Positions 1 to 8,258 of a DNA stretch of 64,000 nt are shown here, one piece after another (positions within the stretch are counted from its first letter, which is position 1; the number at the start of each line of letters is the position of its first letter). The notes under the pieces are model-generated. The model had not been told where the DNA came from and ran no database searches. It was given only the letters and a program-made list of their open reading frames with translations. The position numbers and the translations under genes are program-made. The stretch lies in assembly GCF_008180195.1 (NCBI RefSeq), contig NZ_VTAV01000010.1, positions 14,971 to 78,970 of the forward strand, given 5' to 3'. The stretch comes from Sphingobacterium phlebotomi (lineage in GTDB: Bacteria; Bacteroidota; Bacteroidia; Sphingobacteriales; Sphingobacteriaceae).

Positions 1-71
1 CTGGTAGTTCAGCTGGTTAGAATACATGCCTGTCACGCATGGGGTCGCGGGTTCGAGTCCCGTCCAGACCG
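1..71 (+). tRNA. tRNA-Asp (anticodon GTC), 5' end clipped by the window edge
   Basis: The anticodon arm CATGC-CT-GTC-AC-GCATG gives anticodon GTC, so aspartate. A D-arm with AGCTGGTTAG and a T-arm with GGTTCGAGTCC are present. The 3' acceptor strand CCAGACC (64-70) pairs with GGTCTGG, of which only the last four bases are in the window, so three 5' bases are missing. The discriminator base is G71. No CCA is encoded. Confidence 0.95.
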
Positions 72-73
72 CT

Positions 74-108
74 AAAAGGTGTCTTTGTGTTACAGAGACA
101 CCTTTTTT
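74..108 (+). terminator. Intrinsic terminator of the tRNA-Asp transcript
   Basis: An 11-bp perfect stem (AAAAGGTGTCT at 74-84 with AGACACCTTTT at 96-106) with an 11-nt loop runs into a T tract. It starts three bases after the tRNA and could also act on the opposite strand after the Crp-type regulator. Confidence 0.85.
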
Positions 109-128
109 ATTTTTATAAATAGTAAAAA

Positions 129-689
129 TTACTGCTTTCCGCGAATTCTGCTTAGTGTAACTTGTGATATACCGAGGTATGAAGCGATAAATCCCAATTT
201 AATTTTATTAACGAGTTCGGGTGAACGATCCAACAGGTCTTGATAGCTTTCCCTTGCTGTCTTAAACAGTTTTGACATAAGCCGGTACTCAATTTTTAAT
301 GTTTCTGCTTCAGCCAGCTTTCTGCCCCAATTAGCTATACCTAGGGTATTGGAAAAGAGAGACTGCAATTGAGCTGCGTTAATTCGATACGCCGTGACAG
401 GCTCGAGGGATTGTATAGTTTCATAACCAGGTTTGCCATGTACGTAGCTATTTAAAGATATAAGAGCATCCCCAGGAAAAGCAAAATCTAAAATGACCTC
501 CCGATCCTCTTTATAATAAAATATACGGCAAGATCCTGTTTTTAAAAAATAGAGATAATGGGAATTTTTGCCTGTCTCTATAAGGTTATGGTGTTTGTTA
601 AAAGAAACTTCTTCGAAAAGGATCAACAGGGCTTGTTGATCCTGCATACTTAGTGGTGTAACACGTTGAATGATCGTTAAGGCGTCCAT
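129..689 (-). CDS. Crp/Fnr-family transcriptional regulator
   Basis: 186 aa from the ATG at 689, chosen because the longer reading (from 746) adds 19 residues that only read through lpxH. An N-terminal cyclic-nucleotide-binding-like beta barrel (about residues 20-125) includes the segment LYFLKTGSCRIFYY and a PGDALISL turn. The C-terminus has a short helix-turn-helix ending SYLGISQVTLSRIRGK, the usual Crp recognition helix of Bacteroidota. The start codon lies inside the end of lpxH (13-nt overlap), so the two are translationally coupled and co-transcribed. The ligand is unknown; no Fe-S cysteine cluster typical of true FNR is visible. Confidence 0.85.
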   Translation of the reverse strand: MDALTIIQRVTPLSMQDQQALLILFEEVSFNKHHNLIETGKNSHYLYFLKTGSCRIFYYKEDREVILDFAFPGDALISLNSYVHGKPGYETIQSLEPVTAYRINAAQLQSLFSNTLGIANWGRKLAEAETLKIEYRLMSKLFKTARESYQDLLDRSPELVNKIKLGFIASYLGISQVTLSRIRGKQ

Positions 690-1420
690 TTCTTCAATTC
701 TAATTGCTCGCCATCCCATACGGCATAGGTGCAAGCATGCATCCATTCGCCGAGATTAATGATGCGGGTGTTTTCGTGGAGTTTAATGTCGTAGGCGAGG
801 TGACGATGCCCAAAGATGAAATAATCGAAATGCTCCTTTTGCAGGAGGTCTCTGGCATATTGAATGAGCCATTCACGGTCTTCTCCTAAGAAACGCTCTT
901 CGTCCAAATTTGCCGCGCGGCTGTGGCGGGACCATCGTTGTGCGATGCCAATCCCGAGGTTAGGATGTAGTTTTGCAAAAAGCCACTGACAGACTTTGCT
1001 ACGGAAAAAGGCTTTTAAGAATTTGTATTTTGCATCGCCGGGACCAAGCCCGTCACCATGATGTATATAAAATAGTTTACCGTTTAATTGGAGGATTAAT
1101 TCATTGTCGACAATATGGGCATTTAGTTGCTCTTTTAAATAGCCGAACATCCACATATCGTGATTACCCTTAAAGAGCGTGATTTCCACACCGAGGTCCG
1201 CTAATTCTGCTAATTTCCCTAGAAAGCGGATAAAGCCTTTAGGGACTACGGTGCTATATTCAAACCAGAAATCAAAAATGTCGCCTACCAAAAAAAGTGC
1301 TTTTGCGTCGTACTTGATATGGTCTAACCAAGAGACGAGCTGTCGCTCCCGATCAAGAGAAGTTGCTTTGGGCGCAACACCCAAATGAAAATCTGAAGCA
1401 AAGTATATTTTATCTCTCAT
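677..1420 (-). CDS. lpxH: UDP-2,3-diacylglucosamine diphosphatase (LpxH-type)
   Basis: 247 aa calcineurin-like metallophosphoesterase. It hydrolyses UDP-2,3-diacylglucosamine to lipid X and UMP in lipid A synthesis, on the cytoplasmic face of the inner membrane. Metal-binding motifs appear in order: DFHLG (10-14), GDIFDFW (46-52), GNHDMW (85-90), HHGDGLG (120-126) and a late FGHRH. The Mn-ligand pattern and length fit LpxH rather than generic phosphoesterases. The start at 1420 (MRDKIYF) places the DFHLG motif at the usual N-terminal distance; in-frame ATGs at 1426 and 1444 are alternatives. The gene is followed by, and overlaps, the Crp-type regulator. Confidence 0.88.
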   Translation of the reverse strand: MRDKIYFASDFHLGVAPKATSLDRERQLVSWLDHIKYDAKALFLVGDIFDFWFEYSTVVPKGFIRFLGKLAELADLGVEITLFKGNHDMWMFGYLKEQLNAHIVDNELILQLNGKLFYIHHGDGLGPGDAKYKFLKAFFRSKVCQWLFAKLHPNLGIGIAQRWSRHSRAANLDEERFLGEDREWLIQYARDLLQKEHFDYFIFGHRHLAYDIKLHENTRIINLGEWMHACTYAVWDGEQLELKKWTP

Positions 1421-1572
1421 TGACATCGAGTCAAAACTAATCAATTTTTGTATAAAGTTATCGCTTTTAGATGTGCAGATAGGTCAATCTGTAGTTTAAA
1501 AGCACTATTTGCCCTGTTAACAGCAAGTACCACATATAAAATTTTGAAAATGTAGAAATATTATTGATACAT

Positions 1573-1620
1573 TACCCCGTCATTCGAAACTATTCTCGAT
1601 GCGGGAGAAATGCGGGGCAG
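1573..1620. repeat. Degenerate REP-like element (CCGTCATT...GGGAGAAAT)
   Basis: CCCCGTCATTCGA at the left end and CGGGAGAAATGCGGGG at the right end match the same pattern as the element at 45739-45769: a CCGTCATT(T)CGA head followed by (G)GGAGAAAT. Both are intergenic. Copies of such GTCATTTCGA...GAGAAAT elements are familiar as dispersed repeats in Bacteroidota genomes; here only two copies can be compared. Confidence 0.4.
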
Positions 1621-1655
1621 AGGGACGCATCAAATTTTAAAGTGGTGAGGTTTTG

Positions 1656-1678
1656 CTTCTTTTTACGGGAAAAAGAAG
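1656..1678. repeat. Short palindrome CTTCTTTTT-N5-AAAAAGAAG
   Basis: A perfect 9-bp inverted repeat with loop ACGGG, preceded by TTTTG. A closely similar palindrome, also preceded by TTTTG, lies at 23147-23171. The T/A-rich stem resembles neither a strong terminator nor a known operator, so it is recorded as a dispersed palindromic element. Confidence 0.4.
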
Positions 1679-1721
1679 ATAAAAATCCTAACTTGCAATT
1701 ACTTAAACAACAAAAAGGATT

Positions 1722-3869
1722 ATGAATAAAAATTTAGGAATTATGCTGTTGGCAATGGGTTTTATGGCCTGTAACCAAGAGAATGTTATTGAATCAAAAG
1801 ACGACACCGTGCTAAAACCTTATCCAAAAACAGAAAAGATAGATCAAAAAGACGATTATTTCGGAACAGCTGTCGAAGACCCGTATCGTTGGTTAGAAGA
1901 TGACCTATCTGCTGAAACTAAACAATGGGTAACCGCTCAAAACGAAGTTACACAAGATTATCTAGGGCAGATTCCATTTCGTGAAGCTATCCATAAACGT
2001 TTGGAAAATTTATGGAACTATGAGAAAGAGGGAGCTCCGATTAAGGAGGGGGATTATATTTATTTCTATAAAAATGACGGGCTTCAGAACCAATATGTGC
2101 TTTGGCGTAAAAAAGGCGATGATGGAAAAGAGGAGATTTTCCTGGATCCTAATAAGTTTTCGGAGGATGGTACAAGCTCATTGGCTGCAATATCCTTTTC
2201 TAAGGACGGTTCGCTGGTCGCTTATCAGATTTCGGAAGGCGGGTCTGACTGGACGAAGGTTGTGGTTTTGAAAACAGAGGATAAATCTGTTGTGGGAGAC
2301 ACGCTGGTGGATGTTAAGTTCTCGGGATTAGCTTGGAGAGGTAACGAAGGTATCTACTATAGCAGTTATGATAAGCCCAAAGACGGTTCCGTATTGTCAG
2401 CCATGACAGATCAGCACAAGCTCTATTTCCATACACTCCATACACCGCAGACAGATGACGAACTGATCTTTGGCGGACCAACTACGCCGCGTCGTTATAT
2501 TGGTGCCGGATTAACGGAAGACGAACGTTATTTAATCGTGTCGGCAGCGAATGCAACTTCAGGAAATGAGCTATATATTAAGGATCTTTCCTCTCCAGAG
2601 GCTGGATTCATAACCGTAGTCGGAGATATGGATAAAAACCATGAAATTATAGATAATGATGGCTCGAAATTGTTTATATATACGGAACTGGATGCTCCAA
2701 ATGGGCGCGTCGCAACGGTTGATGTCGCCAATCCACAACCGGCAAACTGGCAAACGTTGATTGCTGAAACCGAACAGGCACTATCGCCTACAGTAGGCGG
2801 AGGTAAAATATTTGCCAATTATTTGAAAGATGCTTCGTCGCTTGTAAAACAATACGACCGAAACGGGAAGCTCGAACGGGAAATCGAACTGCCCGGTATT
2901 GGTTCTGCAGGAGGCTTCAGTGCCAAAATGGAAGATAAAGATTTATATTATTCTTTTACAAACTATGTGAATCCAGTCACCATCTATAGGTACGATATGG
3001 CATCCGGAAAATCAGAAATTTATAAAAAATCGACCATCAATTTCGATCCGTCAAAATATGAGTCAAAACAGGTGTTTTATCCCTCTAAAGATGGAACGAA
3101 GATACCGATGATTATCACCTATAAAAAGGGTATCCAGTTAGACGGTACAAATCCTACGATGCTGTATGGTTACGGCGGATTCAATATAAGCTTAACACCT
3201 TCTTTTTCTACCAGCAATATTATCTTGTTGGAACAAGGGGGCGTATATGCCGTAGCGAACCTCCGTGGAGGAGGAGAGTATGGTGAGCGGTGGCATCTTG
3301 CCGGTGTACAGATGAATAAGCAAAATGTGTTTGACGATTTTATCGCAGCGGCAGAATATCTGATCGATCAGAAATATACTGCTTCAGATAAATTGGCTAT
3401 TGCAGGTGGTTCCAATGGTGGTCTATTGGTTGGGGCGAGTATGACACAGCGCCCGGAACTCTTCAAAGTAGCTTTTCCGGCGGTTGGTGTGTTGGATATG
3501 TTGCGCTATCATAAATTTACCGCGGGTGCGGGTTGGGCATTCGACTACGGTACTTCTGAAGATAACAGGGAAATGTTTGAATATCTGCATAGATATTCGC
3601 CTTATCATGCTTTGAAACCTGAAACGGCTTACCCAGCAACCATGGTGACAACGGCAGACCATGACGACCGTGTGGTTCCGGCTCATTCCTTTAAATTTGC
3701 TGCGCGCTTGCAGGAATACCATAAAGGTGATAACCCCGTTTTAATCCGTATCGATACAAAAGCTGGTCACGGCGCTGGAAAATCGACGGCGATGGTTATT
3801 GATGAGCAAACTGATAAATGGGCATTTATGTTCCAGAATATGGGAATTGGGTATAAAGAGATAAAATAA
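1722..3869 (+). CDS. Prolyl oligopeptidase family serine peptidase (S9A), lipoprotein
   Basis: 715 aa. A type II signal peptide ends in the lipobox GFMAC (Cys17), so the enzyme is predicted to be a membrane-anchored lipoprotein in the periplasm. Residues about 35-430 form the beta-propeller cap, starting YFGTAVEDPYRWLED; residues about 440-715 form the alpha/beta hydrolase domain. The catalytic triad is visible: Ser564 in GGSNGG, Asp in DHDDRV (646-650) and His683 in AGHGAG. The family cleaves short peptides after proline. It stands alone on the plus strand and ends in a terminator shared with the convergent C1 peptidase. Length and motifs are complete. Confidence 0.93.
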   Translation: MNKNLGIMLLAMGFMACNQENVIESKDDTVLKPYPKTEKIDQKDDYFGTAVEDPYRWLEDDLSAETKQWVTAQNEVTQDYLGQIPFREAIHKRLENLWNYEKEGAPIKEGDYIYFYKNDGLQNQYVLWRKKGDDGKEEIFLDPNKFSEDGTSSLAAISFSKDGSLVAYQISEGGSDWTKVVVLKTEDKSVVGDTLVDVKFSGLAWRGNEGIYYSSYDKPKDGSVLSAMTDQHKLYFHTLHTPQTDDELIFGGPTTPRRYIGAGLTEDERYLIVSAANATSGNELYIKDLSSPEAGFITVVGDMDKNHEIIDNDGSKLFIYTELDAPNGRVATVDVANPQPANWQTLIAETEQALSPTVGGGKIFANYLKDASSLVKQYDRNGKLEREIELPGIGSAGGFSAKMEDKDLYYSFTNYVNPVTIYRYDMASGKSEIYKKSTINFDPSKYESKQVFYPSKDGTKIPMIITYKKGIQLDGTNPTMLYGYGGFNISLTPSFSTSNIILLEQGGVYAVANLRGGGEYGERWHLAGVQMNKQNVFDDFIAAAEYLIDQKYTASDKLAIAGGSNGGLLVGASMTQRPELFKVAFPAVGVLDMLRYHKFTAGAGWAFDYGTSEDNREMFEYLHRYSPYHALKPETAYPATMVTTADHDDRVVPAHSFKFAARLQEYHKGDNPVLIRIDTKAGHGAGKSTAMVIDEQTDKWAFMFQNMGIGYKEIK

Positions 3870-3870
3870 A

Positions 3871-3905
3871 AAAACGGGGGCGTTATCTAAACGCCCCCGT
3901 TTTTT
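3871..3905. terminator. Bidirectional intrinsic terminator
   Basis: A GC-rich 14-bp stem (AAAACGGGGGCGTT at 3871-3884 with AACGCCCCCGTTTT from 3889) has a 4-nt loop and A/T tracts on both sides. It sits exactly between two convergent genes and even overlaps the last codon of the C1 peptidase, so it should stop both transcripts. Confidence 0.92.
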
Positions 3906-5094
3906 ATATCCCTAATTGGGTTTGCATATTTTTGGTCAAAGCCTTTTTATGCAATAGAATGGAAATTGTTTTGTATCGGACATATTCTTTAGTCGCATAC
4001 ATATATCCTTTGTAGTCGTTAGACTCTCCCCATGAGTTTTTTACGATATAGTATTCTTTGCCATTTTGGTCTTTGACTGTCCCCACGATGTGCATCCCGT
4101 GGTCGTCGGTAGTCGTGTAATTATCGAAAGCCTCCTGGCGTTCTGCTGGGGTAATTTTAGCTTCGGGTTTGGGACCGTTGAACATGGTTTCTATTTCTTC
4201 TGTATTCATCTGCTCTATTGGTTTTTCCGGAACATACGCCACGCCATTTTTCCAGCTGAAACTTTTTTCGGATACATCCGTCGCCCAGGCTACCGTATAT
4301 CCATTTTGAAGCGCGTTGTCGATGATATCCGTTAGATCGTTTATCTGCACATTATAGAAGCTTTCGAAAGACCAATTGTCGGGAATCAGCAAAACAAATG
4401 GTTTATAATATGCATGTTCTTCAAACGAAGAAATACCGATATAATCGTCTGGATTGATGCCGATTACCTCATCTGCAAATGTCCGAGAGGTGTAAGTCTT
4501 TCCATTATATTGGAAAGATTCAGGCACTTTACCTAAATAGGCATCCATCGCTGCGGTAAAAGCAGTTACCCAAGTTTTACTTGGCTTTTTACTTTTTGCC
4601 ACCGTTTCCGTGATGCCTTGGAGTATGGGGCTCATCTCTCCGAAATTATTGCGTTTTTGCCCTTCTTGTAGTCCGGTGTAGACTTCTTGTGGAACGGCAC
4701 CGTATTTACGGAAGATCGTTAATACATCATGTAGCTGGCCACCATCTCCTTGTGCCTGATCCCCATGTAAACGGACGAAGTTTTTGGCTTTTTCGATATA
4801 TGTATTCCGGGCTGTATAGATAGAAGAAATCTCTATCGGTTGTTTACCCATTCGGATCATTTCCGATTCCAGAAAAGAGTTGCCGGAATAGGACCAGCAG
4901 GTACCGGAAGAACCTTGATCTTTAATAGAAGTGTTTCCTAGATTGATTACTTCTGTGAATCGGAAGCCTTCTTTACTGTTGTCGCTGACATTGTTTTTTA
5001 ACGCATGGATGAGATTATCCTGTGCGTTAACATGTACAGAAGCCGAAATTGTGAATAAGGCTGCTGCTAATAATAGTGATTTATTCCAGTTCAT
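3904..5094 (-). CDS. C1 papain-like cysteine peptidase (bleomycin hydrolase / aminopeptidase C-like), secreted
   Basis: 396 aa with a cleavable signal peptide (residues 1-24, ending VNAQ). The catalytic Cys66 lies in DQGSSGTCWSYS, the classical papain oxyanion Gln60 precedes it, and the C-terminal half has DDHGMH (His332 aligning with the HAM motif of PepC/bleomycin hydrolase) and Asn353 in KNSWGE. This puts it in the C1B aminopeptidase subfamily, though cytoplasmic PepC lacks a signal peptide; export points to digestion of peptides in the periplasm. It is convergent with the prolyl oligopeptidase, which may act on the same peptide pool (inference). Confidence 0.9.
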   Translation of the reverse strand: MNWNKSLLLAAALFTISASVHVNAQDNLIHALKNNVSDNSKEGFRFTEVINLGNTSIKDQGSSGTCWSYSGNSFLESEMIRMGKQPIEISSIYTARNTYIEKAKNFVRLHGDQAQGDGGQLHDVLTIFRKYGAVPQEVYTGLQEGQKRNNFGEMSPILQGITETVAKSKKPSKTWVTAFTAAMDAYLGKVPESFQYNGKTYTSRTFADEVIGINPDDYIGISSFEEHAYYKPFVLLIPDNWSFESFYNVQINDLTDIIDNALQNGYTVAWATDVSEKSFSWKNGVAYVPEKPIEQMNTEEIETMFNGPKPEAKITPAERQEAFDNYTTTDDHGMHIVGTVKDQNGKEYYIVKNSWGESNDYKGYMYATKEYVRYKTISILLHKKALTKNMQTQLGI

Positions 5095-5194
5095 TGTTGT
5101 TAAGTAAAATTTTACGAAATTAAAATTTTATAATGAGCATGGAATAGTTTCACTGTAAAAATGATAATATACTCGTTTCAGCACGATTAAAGTA

Positions 5195-5230
5195 AGAAAA
5201 AAGAGAGACGTCTGTCTGGACGTCTCTCTT
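5195..5230 (-). terminator. Terminator of the sulP-carbonic anhydrase transcript
   Basis: A perfect 12-bp stem (AAGAGAGACGTC at 5201-5212 with GACGTCTCTCTT at 5219-5230) with a 6-nt loop. Read on the minus strand it is followed by a T tract (the A run at 5195-5202). It lies 34 bases after the carbonic anhydrase stop. Confidence 0.88.
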
Positions 5231-5263
5231 AGGGAATCTTAAACTTGTATTAAACTATGCTTA

Positions 5264-5911
5264 TTATTTGAAAGCGAATACTTTTCCTAGTGTTTCGTTA
5301 TTTGTAAAGGTGTTGTCTAAATCAATAAGTTTTCCGGTACCGATATCAATGACCATACCATGCACCGCTAGATTTTGACCATTTTTCCAAGCATTTTGTA
5401 CAATGGAAGTTGTGCACAAATTAAAAACCTGTTCGCTTACATTGAGTTCGATAAGGCGGTTTACTTTTTCGTCATGATCTTGAATGCTGTCTATCTCGGC
5501 AGCATGCAGGCGATAAACATCTTTGATATGGCATAGCCAGTTGTCAATGACACCGAACTGCTTGCGGCTTAATGATGCGGCAACACCACCGCAACCATAA
5601 TGTCCTGCGACGATAATATGTTTTACCTTCAAGACGTTTACAGCGTAATCGAGTACAGATAACATGCTCATATCAGAGTGCACACACATGTTTGCGATGT
5701 TACGGTGCACGAACACTTCGCCTGGTCTGGAACCTACTATTTCATTGGCAGGAACGCGGCTATCCGCACAACCAATCCACAGAATTTCCGGACTCTGTCC
5801 TTTTGCTAATTGCTCAAACCGTCCGGATGTGTCATTTTTAACAAACTCTACCCAAGATTTGTTACCTTCTAATATTTTCTGAAAACCTAATTCTAGTTCT
5901 TTATTTCCCAT
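5264..5911 (-). CDS. Beta-class carbonic anhydrase
   Basis: 215 aa from the ATG at 5911; a longer reading from 5962 adds 17 residues without family resemblance. It interconverts CO2 and bicarbonate. Zinc ligands are Cys48 and the Asp50/Arg52 dyad in CADSR, with His104 and Cys107 in GHYGCGG. The closing segment VHGMVIDIGTG is typical of the family. It lies 118 bases after a SulP transporter on the same strand, a pairing that suggests the enzyme supplies or consumes bicarbonate moved by that transporter. It is followed by a strong terminator. Confidence 0.95.
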   Translation of the reverse strand: MGNKELELGFQKILEGNKSWVEFVKNDTSGRFEQLAKGQSPEILWIGCADSRVPANEIVGSRPGEVFVHRNIANMCVHSDMSMLSVLDYAVNVLKVKHIIVAGHYGCGGVAASLSRKQFGVIDNWLCHIKDVYRLHAAEIDSIQDHDEKVNRLIELNVSEQVFNLCTTSIVQNAWKNGQNLAVHGMVIDIGTGKLIDLDNTFTNNETLGKVFAFK

Positions 5912-6029
5912 AATTGTTATTTCTTTCGATGATGTTAGTGGCTGAATTAAAATGATTAACAAATTATTTTAATGAAAATCCAACCAATTTAGTACATTAT
6001 TATGAATATTGTTATAAATCTTTATTTTT

Positions 6030-7610
6030 TTATACTTCTACTTGCTTTTCTTTTTGTGGTATGGTTGGCACCCGATTTTTTTTGTATGTGATGGCGTCTA
6101 ATTCGATATCGATACCTTTACTTATAGCATTCAATTGAAAATCTTTTAGAACTTCAATAACGTCTTTATCAATGAATTTGCTATATCTGCCATCAATTCG
6201 AATCGCTTGTACGCCTTTCGGTAAGCTGTAAAGTTTTTGTTGAATAGGTACCTTATTAAGAAACGATACCTCTTCCGCAAGCGTCATAGTAACCTTTTTT
6301 TCTCCATTCTCCTCATCAATTTCCATTTTAAAGGCATTTTGCATGTTTGCGCGAATGATGTAGAAAAGAGCAACTACGATTCCGATTCCTACACCCATCA
6401 ACAGATCTGTAAACACAACGGCAGCTATAGTCGCAAAGAAAGGGATAAATTGATCTAATCCTTTGCGTAACATTTTTTTAAATAAACTGGGGTTGGCCAG
6501 TTTATAACCCGTGTGGAGGAGGATGGCAGCTAAACACGATAACGGAATCAAGTTGATGAGAGAAGGTATAGCCAAAAGTGCTACTAAAAGCCAGAGACCA
6601 TGTAACATGGCAGATTGCCGTGTGCGGCCGCCGGCTTGCGCGTTTGCGGAAGAACGCACAATAACAGATGTTAAGGGGAGCCCGCCTAGAAACCCACTCG
6701 TCATATTACCAATACCCTGTGCGACCAACTCTCTATTGGTTGGTGTAACGCGTTTGAAAGGATCTATCTTGTCAACGGCCTCAATACTGAGTAACGTTTC
6801 CAGACTGGCAATGATAGCAATCGTGAAAGCAACTATCCAGACATCTTTATTCACGATTTGCGTGAAATCTGGAAAAATGAAGAGTTGTGTAAATTCTTGA
6901 AAAGAACCCACGATAGGGATCATAACGAAATGGTTTCCGTTGAGCTGCATACCGGAGCCTTGGAAAGCTGCTGCTAAACCAATGCCCAGAACAACAACCA
7001 CCAGTGGTGCGGGTACTTTGTTAATGCCTTTGATTTTTGGCCAATAGATGAGAATGGCAAGGGATAGCAAGCAGATGATGGTTGCGCCCCAATTGATACC
7101 GGATAAGACCGTGTCTTTAAAAGCGGCGATACCACCACCACCATCAAGTTCAAAAGCATGTTCTTCTGTAAGGCCGAAAGCTAAGGGTAATTGTTTGAGT
7201 ATAATGGTGATACCGATAGCAGCCAGCATGCCTAAGATGACAGCCGACGGAAAGTAATTCCCGATCATGCCAGCCTTAATGATACCCAGAATGAGCTGTA
7301 CTACACCAGCGATGACGACCGCAAGTAGAAACGTTTCATACGCGCCTAATTGTTCAATAGCACCTAGGACGATAACCGTTAGACCAGCAGCGGGACCACT
7401 CACACTGAGTGGAGACTTGCTAATGGATGCCACGACTAATCCCCCAATAATGCCTGTTAATAATCCTGCAAACAATGGCGCACCAGATGCCATTGCGATA
7501 CCCAAGCATAGTGGTAGTGCTACAAGAAACACCACAATACTAGCAGGGAAATCATATTTTAAGTCCCTTTTCGATAATTTGAGAAAAGCGGACAAACGAG
7601 TTCCTAACAT
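6030..7610 (-). CDS. SulP-family anion transporter (probable bicarbonate or sulfate)
   Basis: 526 aa inner-membrane protein. The N-terminus DLKYDFPASIVVFLVALPL begins a run of about 10-14 hydrophobic helices, with the family segment SVSGPAAGLTVIV near residue 70 and NRELVAQGIGNM...GLPLTSVIVRSSAN near 300. The C-terminal about 90 residues resemble a short STAS domain. Substrate cannot be read from sequence, but the downstream carbonic anhydrase favours bicarbonate, as in BicA-type SulP carriers (inference). The gene begins the two-gene unit; a palindrome at 7700-7720 lies upstream. Confidence 0.9.
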   Translation of the reverse strand: MLGTRLSAFLKLSKRDLKYDFPASIVVFLVALPLCLGIAMASGAPLFAGLLTGIIGGLVVASISKSPLSVSGPAAGLTVIVLGAIEQLGAYETFLLAVVIAGVVQLILGIIKAGMIGNYFPSAVILGMLAAIGITIILKQLPLAFGLTEEHAFELDGGGGIAAFKDTVLSGINWGATIICLLSLAILIYWPKIKGINKVPAPLVVVVLGIGLAAAFQGSGMQLNGNHFVMIPIVGSFQEFTQLFIFPDFTQIVNKDVWIVAFTIAIIASLETLLSIEAVDKIDPFKRVTPTNRELVAQGIGNMTSGFLGGLPLTSVIVRSSANAQAGGRTRQSAMLHGLWLLVALLAIPSLINLIPLSCLAAILLHTGYKLANPSLFKKMLRKGLDQFIPFFATIAAVVFTDLLMGVGIGIVVALFYIIRANMQNAFKMEIDEENGEKKVTMTLAEEVSFLNKVPIQQKLYSLPKGVQAIRIDGRYSKFIDKDVIEVLKDFQLNAISKGIDIELDAITYKKNRVPTIPQKEKQVEV

Positions 7611-7699
7611 AAAATTTAATTTTAATCCGTTATCTATCTAATAAATTTGAACCATTAAAACCTACACGAGCTGCTGCTCATGTTTTGATGAAAATCCTA

Positions 7700-7720
7700 T
7701 TGAAGTTGTAATGACTTCAA
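7700..7720. other. Inverted repeat TTGAAGT-N7-ACTTCAA upstream of sulP
   Basis: A perfect 7-bp inverted repeat centred 100 bases before the SulP start and 31 bases after the stop of the small gene at 7751-8089. It could be a weak terminator for that gene or a dimeric regulator site for the transporter; the sequence does not decide. Confidence 0.35.
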
Positions 7721-7750
7721 AAAGAAAGGATGTAAGTGTAAGATAAGGGA

Positions 7751-8089
7751 TTAACTGTTAGGAGGGGGAGTCGGAACGGATGGATGGAACGCCGTTATGA
7801 GTTTTTCGTCTTTTAGATAACGCGCCTGTTTACTCAAATTCTCAACAATCGGACAGAACGACAAATAATCACAGGTTGATGTGAAAAGCTTTCCGCTGAC
7901 CTCATGTAAATCTTCCGAAGCGTTATTTCCTTTTGCTGTGTTTTCTATTTCCAATTGAAGAACAATCTGTAAAATAGAATCTTTGCATAAGACATTTACA
8001 AAGATAGGTGTAGCCGAAATCAGCATCTTTGTCATAAAGATGGCAAAACATAATTTCGCTGCAATTATCCGTGTTGTCTTCGTTATCAC
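7751..8089 (-). CDS. Small hypothetical protein with N-terminal hydrophobic segment
   Basis: 112 aa, not recognised. It starts with GTG at 8089. Residues about 7-35 are hydrophobic and may be a signal or membrane anchor; there are four cysteines (Cys14, 35, 73, 78), the last two in a TSTCDYLSFCP segment, and the tail is proline-rich (PSVPTPPPNS). The C-terminal proline tail and paired Cys recall small exported Bacteroidota proteins of unknown function, but I cannot assign a family. It is upstream of sulP on the same strand and divergent from the HerA-like gene. Confidence 0.5.
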   Translation of the reverse strand: MITKTTRIIAAKLCFAIFMTKMLISATPIFVNVLCKDSILQIVLQLEIENTAKGNNASEDLHEVSGKLFTSTCDYLSFCPIVENLSKQARYLKDEKLITAFHPSVPTPPPNS

Positions 8090-8258
8090 GCTCTTTTATT
8101 TTGTGCTTTTCAAAAATACGATTTTTTCTTTGGAAAATATGGGTAATGCAATCAATTAGTGTTAATTTTTTATTAATTATCCCTATCTTTCCCTATTTAA
8201 TTGAAATTGTTACAAATATGTGGCATTTTTGTTTGTCTTTAATACGCAACTAATCGGT

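Larger units (their letters stand above)
1421..1721. other. Intergenic gap between lpxH and the prolyl oligopeptidase
   Basis: This 301-nt divergent gap contains no credible ORF. It must hold promoters for lpxH (minus) and the peptidase (plus), but no strict TAnnTTTG box was seen for either. Two palindromic repeat-like elements lie within it (1573-1620 and 1656-1678) and are listed separately. Confidence 0.6.

Noticed and set aside
704..1388. Plus-strand ORFs inside lpxH.
   Set aside because: They are antisense to a well-supported gene, have no family motifs and no promoter or RBS pattern.
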